Assembly: GCA_020137815.1 (NCBI GenBank)
Contig: CM035353.1
Location: 5,088,733 to 5,152,732 of the forward strand
Direction of reading: 5' to 3'
Origin: Hormiphora californensis
Lineage: Eukaryota; Ctenophora; Tentaculata; Cydippida; Pleurobrachiidae
Length of the DNA: 64,000 nt
Below the pieces are notes generated by a model. The model was not told the DNA's origin and searched no databases. It worked only from the letters and a program-made list of their open reading frames with translations. This document shows, piece after piece, positions 57,912 to 64,000 of the stretch (its first letter is position 1; every line of letters starts with the position of its first letter). Position numbers and translations under genes: made by a program.

Positions 57912-58793
57912 ATAGATAGATACATATATATATATATATATATAGATACATATATATATATATAGATAGATATAGACGCTTCACTGTGTAACACTTGTAG
58001 CCCGAACCATACTAGCTAGAGACTTGAACCAAGTTTTATCCGTTAGGAAATCGTTCGGGGCATGCATTAGTTAAGGTTTCAAGTGAAAATGTCCACTATG
58101 ACGGGCGTAATGACGTCACAAAGTGACCAAATATTTTCAAACGCCTCTAGCACCCTCAAGACATTTTCCAATTCCTGATTTGACGCAAAATCGTTGGTGG
58201 GAAATTGTCTGAACTTTCAGATACTATATTGCAAATTTTTCTAACTTGTCATTTTCAGACCTTAAAACGCGTCGGAACTCAAAAATTTGATGTGAAAATC
58301 CACAGAAAAACTCACATTTCGTGCAATAACTTCAGTTCTTAACTACCATGGCCTTTAAAACTTTTCACACGTTTAGTGCTTCATTGGCCGAATAGTCTGT
58401 CATAATTTTTTTACGTCGTCGTGACGTCACGTGTGACGTCACGACGTCAAAACGACGTCGAATTTTAAAAATTTCGTCAAATCAGTTTCATACAACCCAG
58501 GTACATTTGAATTACATTTGATGCACTTTAGTTGACAAATAGCTCATAAATGACCTCAAACGACCAAAAAAGATTACAAATTTAGAGCAAAAACTAATTG
58601 AAATTAGTTTGCCAGAAAGGTGGCCCATTTTGAACTTACTCCTTCATTTCCGCCACCTTTGAGTTGAAGGCGGAAAAGTTTAAGGATACCTCAATGTCTT
58701 TGAAGTCTCAACTCAAAGGTGACGGAAATGAAGGAGTAAGTTCAAAATGGGCCACCTTTCTGGCGAACTAATTTCAATTAGTTTTTGCTCTAA

Positions 58794-58836
<43 letters not shown>

Positions 58837-59690
58837 TAGACGCTTCACTGTGTAACACTTGTAGCTCGAACCATACTAGCTAGAGACTTGAACCAAGTTT
58901 TATCCGTTAGGAAATCGTTCGGGGCATGCATTAGTTAAGATTTCAAGTGAAAATGTCCACTATGACGGGCGTAATGACGTCACAAAGTGACGTCATTGAA
59001 AAATCTCAGACCAAATATTTTCAAACGCCTCTAGCACCCTCAAGACATTTTCCAATTCCTGATTTGACGCAAAATCGTCAGTGGCAAATTGTCTGAACTT
59101 TCAGATACTATATCACAAATTTTTCTAACTTGTCATTTTCAGACCTTAAAACGCGTCGGAACTCAAAAATTTGATGTGAAAATCCACATACAAACTCACA
59201 ATTCGTGCAATAACTTCAGTTCTTGACTACCATGGCCTTTAAAACTTTTCACACGTTTAGTGCTTCATTGGCCGAATAGTCTGTCATAATTTTTTACGTC
59301 ATCGCGACGTCACGTGTGACGTCACGACGTCAAAACGACGTCGAATTTTAAAAATTTCGTCAAATCAGTTTCCTACAACCCAGGATACATTTGAATTACA
59401 TTTGAACACTTTAGTTGACAATTAGCTTAGTTGTTTGAGGTCATAAATGACCTCAAACGACCAAAAAAGAATACAAATTTAGAGCAAAAACTAATTGAAA
59501 TTAGTTCGCCAGAAAGGTGGCCCATTTTGAACTTACTCCTTCATTTCCGTCACCTTTGAGTTGAAGGCGGAAAAGTTTACGGATACCTCAATGTCTTTGA
59601 AGCCTCAACTCAAAGGTGACGGAAATGAAGGAGTAAGTTCAAAATGGGCCACCTTTCTGGCGAACTAATTTCAATTAGTTTTTGCTCTAA
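57912..59690. repeat. Two ~860-bp modules ending in large hairpins, separated by (GATA)n
   Basis: TATAGACGCTTCACTGTGTA begins each module (about 57973 and 58837; period ~864). Both carry TGACGTCACG-type palindromes and end in a ~205-bp inverted repeat with arms GCAAAAACTAATTGAAATTA G and a GAAAGGTGGCCCA extension. Microsatellites TATATAGATA and GATA precede them. A diverged copy is at 16570-17445. No coding sequence. Confidence 0.9.
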
Positions 59691-60547
59691 ATATGCTTAT
59701 ACATTATTCTGATTGAGATCGGAGCAAGAATTAAATAGAGAAGAAAATCGAAAATTTGGGTTTGACCGGGAATTGAACCAGCTGGGACCTTCTCTGAGGA
59801 TCCTTGTGGAAACTCCATCTACCAGAATCTGGTAGATCTGGTAACCAGGTTAGGGACCACTTGAACTGCTTGCTGCCCAAAGGAACCCATCCACGCTGTG
59901 TTGACCTTGTTGGCAACGTGTGTGTGCGGTTCCAGATGAATATGCGACAAGGGTAGATTTTTTTTCTTTTTTCTATAACCACCCCTTCCCGGGCCATTCA
60001 CTCACTATTTTCATAAGTTTACCGACCGAATTGCTTTTGGGATAGCTTCTCGTGGGTTTATTCCAGGCACCCTCTAGAAGAAGAAGAATGTTTAGTTTTT
60101 GGTTTGAAGGGTGTTTCTGTATATTCAGAGTTGTCCATATGATAATAATAAGGTCGCCCTCACGAGACATAAACTTGTGGATTTAACAATTGCGGTGGTG
60201 ATATATTATAATCCAACAAGTGTGACAAAGCCTATAACATATCCATTCGATCTTTATCCTTCTACAGCTACACCCCCATGAGAGCTGCAAATTCGGCAAT
60301 ATGAAACTTGTATCCGCTTAAAATGTATGCCGGGTTAGCGAGAGATCCTTCGCATAATCTCTCTCTGCATCTAACAAGAGAAATTACTTAATTGAGACTT
60401 GGTAGAACATCTTAATCTTAGAAGACTCCGTCCCTAAAATCAATTGGACCATTGGGGATGGTATATAAGTGATGAAACATCTCCGTTATGAACCGTGTCC
60501 GTTATGAAATTGGTTGAGTTTCAATGTGACATCAAGAAAACTAGTTA
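59691..60547. other. Intergenic region; upstream flank shared between loci
   Basis: No gene is seen. 60120-60400 (CAGAGTTGTCCATATGATAA, CCTATAACATATCC, GCTACACCCCCATGAGA, CTGCAAATTCGGCAATATGA) is paralogous to 63710-63980, so the flank of locus B was copied together with that of locus C. Confidence 0.7.
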
Positions 60548-61399
60548 CAGTCGGACCCCGATTTAGTGGCATCCTCGGGGGAAAGAAATCCTGCCACTAA
60601 ATTGGGGTGCCACTAAATCGAGGTGAGCCATATTTGGCCCATAAAAATCTATTTTAAGCCCAAAATGCCATACTAAGACTAAAGACACCCCTAACTGTTA
60701 TATGCAATATTCATTTATTGATTACATGATCATTTCTGATTAGAAATAGAAAACTATCAAATAAATTTTTCAAAAAAATTGTGAAAAATTTTCTAAGTTA
60801 TACCAGCCCGTCCGATGTGTTTCGAATCGGTGCAGCTTCCTGGATGTCCTGTCTAATTAGCGGGTTCGAAACGAACTGATACGTGATACCATGCCAAATC
60901 GGGGCACCCTAAGCGGGTGAGGAAGTATCAACATTTCAAAATAACTTTTTCTCTCAAAATTTATGGGGAGCACCGATCAAAGCATTGACAATCGTACTGT
61001 AAAATTTTGCAAAAAAAGTTTGCAAAAAATTTTTTAAAGGTATACCCGCCACATGACATCCGAATCGTGTTTCGAATCGGTGCATCTTATCGCATGTCCT
61101 GCTGCTAATTAGACGGTTCGGAACGAATCGAAACGTGATCCCCATCGAATCGAAATTTTGACGCTTGGTGAACTTATATTCAATGGCCCCATGGGGATCA
61201 CGTATCGGTTCGTTCCGAACCGTCTAATTAGCAGCAGGACATGCGATAAGATTCACTGATTCGAAACACGATTCGGAATTTTTGAAAAATTTTCAAAAAA
61301 ATTTCACAAAAAAAATCAAAAAAATTTTTGGGGGAAAAAAATCATGCCACTAAATCGGGGTGCCACTAAATCGGGGGCCACTAAATCGGGGTCCGACTG
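60548..61399. mobile_element. 852-bp pogo/Tigger-type non-autonomous element, second copy
   Basis: Same terminal repeats and sub-terminal CCACTAAATCGGGGTG motifs as the element at 54011, flanked by TA (60546-60547 and 61400-61401). The interior is homologous along its length with small indels. Confidence 0.85.
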
Positions 61400-61629
61400 T
61401 AGTTGATCAACTAAACTAAAACTGTTTGAAAACAAAATAAGCAATTTGCAAGACTTTGAAACAAATACTGCTAATCTAAAAACGAAACTCAGCTCCTCAC
61501 AGTTCCTCAACAGTCCGTCATACACATTTTTATATAGAATTTTATATTTTTATATTTTTATATTATTTTTATTTTTATATTTTTATATTTTTATATATAT
61601 ATTTACCACCTGCATTAGTGATCCGGCTG

Positions 61630-63360
61630 CTAATTGTCTTCTGAACTTTCCTCTGTCGCACTCTCCACTAATTCATCTTTCTCCCCCACATTCCAGGAGG
61701 CTGAGGAATCTCCCCCATCCCCACTATCTCATCCATCTCAAACCGTTTTTCCATTTCCAACTGGTAACTACCGTAATGCAGGTCGACCAGGGGCTGCAAG
61801 ATCTCCTTATCGTATGTTACAGACTTGCAATCCAGTAGACACTCTGTCCTCCACCTGCATAGCCAGACAATAATTCTCTGTGTCCTCGTTGTACACCCGT
61901 CCAGTGGTGATGTCAGTGCAACAACACCAGTAGTTATGATCCGGTGTTCGCTGCGCATGGATCTTGAGCTGGACCCAGTAGTAATACTGATTACCGGGAT
62001 ATGGGAGGCACTGTATCTCGTAGAGGGGTAAAAATGGTTTTCGCCCCATGTTTGCATCTATCTTCATGCGGCTTTCCAGCCATTCACTCACTAAAGTGCA
62101 ATTGCTGCCCAGCTTCCTTGGCCATGTGTAGCATTTTCCAAAGTCAAACTGATCCAAAACCGCAGAGCCAGTGGTTTCGATTCTAAAGTATGCTGCCTTA
62201 CCGCCATTCCTTTTAGAATTTATTGGACTCAATCTTTCCACTTTGTTTCCACCCTTTCCACTCCTAGTGATGTTTTTGCTGACATGTCGAAAGCCATATT
62301 GGAGAGGTTGTGCGTTGTACACAAACCACATGATTTGAGGCTGTTCGACTTTGAACCACAAATCAAATGTACCCCCTGCTTTGCATGGCGTTTCCAATGT
62401 CCCATTCTGGTATTCGACTATGTGGTCCGTTTTACTTTTCCTTTCTGTGGGAGGAGAGAGAGTTAGAGTGTGTTGTCCGGCACTCACTATAACATCGGGC
62501 CGTTGCGGAGAGGCCAACAGTAATTCATATGAGACAACCTAAAACCTACATATAAAAAGAGTTTGTACCTGTTATGTATGAAGTAAAGGTATTGCTGTCA
62601 CAAAACACTGTTGTCGAATAGATCAGGTTGTTTTCGGCCGTGTAATATCCAGCTGAAGAAAGGTGCAGTTAGCAGTAGTTGACGTTGGTATTTAAATTGG
62701 AACAAAACTGTGTAGGTAAGGCCAAGGGAGCGAGTGAACGCCAACTAAGGGTCGAACTGCTCCGAATTTTCTAATAAATCTACGTCAAAATGCTGAAGGA
62801 ACGACTATGACGACGTCCAATTCTACTTTAAAACATAATTTGACGTGCTGTTGACCGTTGACTTTATGCAAACTCAAAACTGGCTTACCTGTGATTGTAG
62901 TTCCATCTCCCGCCTTAAAGTTTTCAGAAAAGGACCCAAAGGTGACATAATTTAAATGACTCGACCTCCAGTATCCTCTCCCTCCAGGTAACACATCACT
63001 TGGATCGTGTGGAAGGGTGAACTCGTAAGACTGAAAATAAAATCGAAAAATAGAAAATAAAATCAAAGCAACAACATTTAGGCGGTATACACAGTCGGAC
63101 CCCGATTTACCGGGAGGATAAACTTCCCCCGATAATCGAAGTGAATGATATTTGATGCACCCCGATTTACTGGCAAAACCCTTTCACACGAGTATCCCTG
63201 TAAATTGGGGTCCAACTGTATGTATGCGTTTCCCTGTCATTCGGCGCTGCGCTATCTATACCGTAACGTCATCAAGCACGTCTTCAACATCACAAAGTAG
63301 TCCCTGTCCCGTAGTAACTACAAGTAGAACAATAACCAAACGCTCCACTGGGCGTAGCAT
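61630..63360 (-). CDS. Secreted Cys-rich family, paralogue C (frameshifts in exon 4)
   Basis: Exons 63360-63262 (signal peptide MLRPVERLVIVLLVVTTGQG), 63030-62889 (TFGSFSENFKAGDGTTIT), 62652-62569 and 62444-61630. Exon 4 keeps the family strings (NGTLETPCKAGGTFDLW, FGKCYTWPRKLGSNCT, YYYWVQLKIHAQRTPDHNYW). It shifts +1 near 61850-61860 and again before the acidic end (DELVESATEESSEDN). Exon 4 is 815 bp, the same as in paralogue A. Either this copy is newly inactive or the shifts are sequence errors; the intact splice sites favour a recent change. Spacing and exon phases equal those of A and B. Confidence 0.72.
63092..63218. mobile_element. 127-bp pogo-type MITE in paralogue C's first intron
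   Basis: CAGTCGGACCCCGATTTACC at the left and GTAAATTGGGGTCCAACTG at the right, followed by TA. It is the same short subfamily as the element at 18779. Confidence 0.8.
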
Positions 63361-64000
63361 CGTAGATGAATTCTGCGAAATATCTCACAGAATCGGGCTA
63401 CTCTGTAGCTTTGCTCTATTTAGATGATAGAAATATTAGCAAATTATCTGGTAAAAATTTATTGAACGATGCATAGAAGTTCTATGGTCACCAGTCATAT
63501 TAGAACATTCAACAACAAATTGACCTCTAGATTGTGCGATTTTGCTACAATGGAGGATAATAATGATCTCAACATAGATTATCGGGTCGCCCTATATTCG
63601 AATAGGATCCTAGCCTCTTGAAAGTGAGGCAACGTAGCTATCAAAGGTCACGCCAGTTTGGTGGACGAATAACCAGGGCTACAAAAGGATCTTTCCCTGA
63701 ATTGTATGTTCAGAGTTGTCCATAGATATAAATAAGGCTCCCTCATGAGACATTCAAACATGTACCGAGCGGTGGTGATATATATAACCCAAAAAGTGTT
63801 ACAAAGCCTATAACATATCCTTTTGATTTTATTCTTTTACAGCTACACCCCCATGAGATCGAGAGCCTAGCTGCAAATTCGGCAATATGAATATTTTTAT
63901 CCGCATAAAATATATATGGTAAGCAAGTTATCCTCCGAACTTCGATATACATACTGAGCTCCAATCATCTATCTGCATCTAACAAGAAAAATCACTGCAA
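63361..64000. other. 5' flank of paralogue C
   Basis: No gene is seen. 63710-63980 matches 60120-60400 upstream of paralogue B, marking the far end of a duplicated gene unit. Confidence 0.65.

Noticed and set aside
59731-60001. Short frame near 59.8 kb (YPCRIFIWNRTHTLPTRST)
   Set aside because: No homologue, no splice signals and no conservation in the paralogous flank at 63.7 kb.

Overview
The window is nuclear DNA of an animal. It holds spliced genes with GT-AG introns, metazoan families (an LDLa/7TM receptor, a laminin-type EGF protein, a TRP channel, an ATP9 flippase), LINE retrotransposons, MITEs and very many microsatellites. The lineage cannot be fixed by eye. A non-vertebrate, possibly early-branching, animal is my inference, because introns are often short and several genes are intronless.

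Layout. (1) 1-12252, minus: an ATP9-type P4-ATPase, at least 11 exons, running off the left edge. Its last visible exon-intron junction has been amplified into about 31 copies of a 40-bp minisatellite. A complete intronless LDLa-type GPCR (4955-7345) sits on the same strand inside one ATP9 intron. (2) 12424-14857, minus: an intronless six-RRM RBM19/MRD1 gene with four single-base frameshifts. (3) 14858-17682: foldback and composite repeats. (4) 17683-31813, minus: a small tandem family of single-pass membrane proteins with a Cys-rich ectodomain and a PPxY tail (three copies plus a beheaded fourth). An 11-kb nest of transposons lies between copies 2 and 3: two LINEs joined to (AC)n tracts, a piggyBac-like element inside one LINE, and a third LINE inside that. 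(5) 32063-35253, minus: an eight-exon TASOR/TEX15-family (pseudo-PARP) gene. (6) 38476-40495, plus: a laminin-EGF gene fragment. (7) 40496-44204: hairpin-rich repeats. (8) 44205-46774, minus: a TRP-type channel with ankyrin repeats. (9) 47903-63360, minus: three paralogues (A, B, C) of an unrecognised secreted Cys-rich protein with the same four-exon structure. B is broken by a foldback insertion and has two first exons because of a 1.5-kb tandem duplication. C carries frameshifts.

The genes do not form one pathway. The themes are lineage-specific tandem families (PPxY membrane proteins, the secreted proteins) and heavy, nested transposon activity next to a homologue of TASOR, whose vertebrate relatives silence such elements. 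Several otherwise well-preserved ORFs carry one-base frameshifts, so some breaks may be assembly errors rather than true pseudogenisation. No tRNA, rRNA, CRISPR or bacterial-type system was seen.
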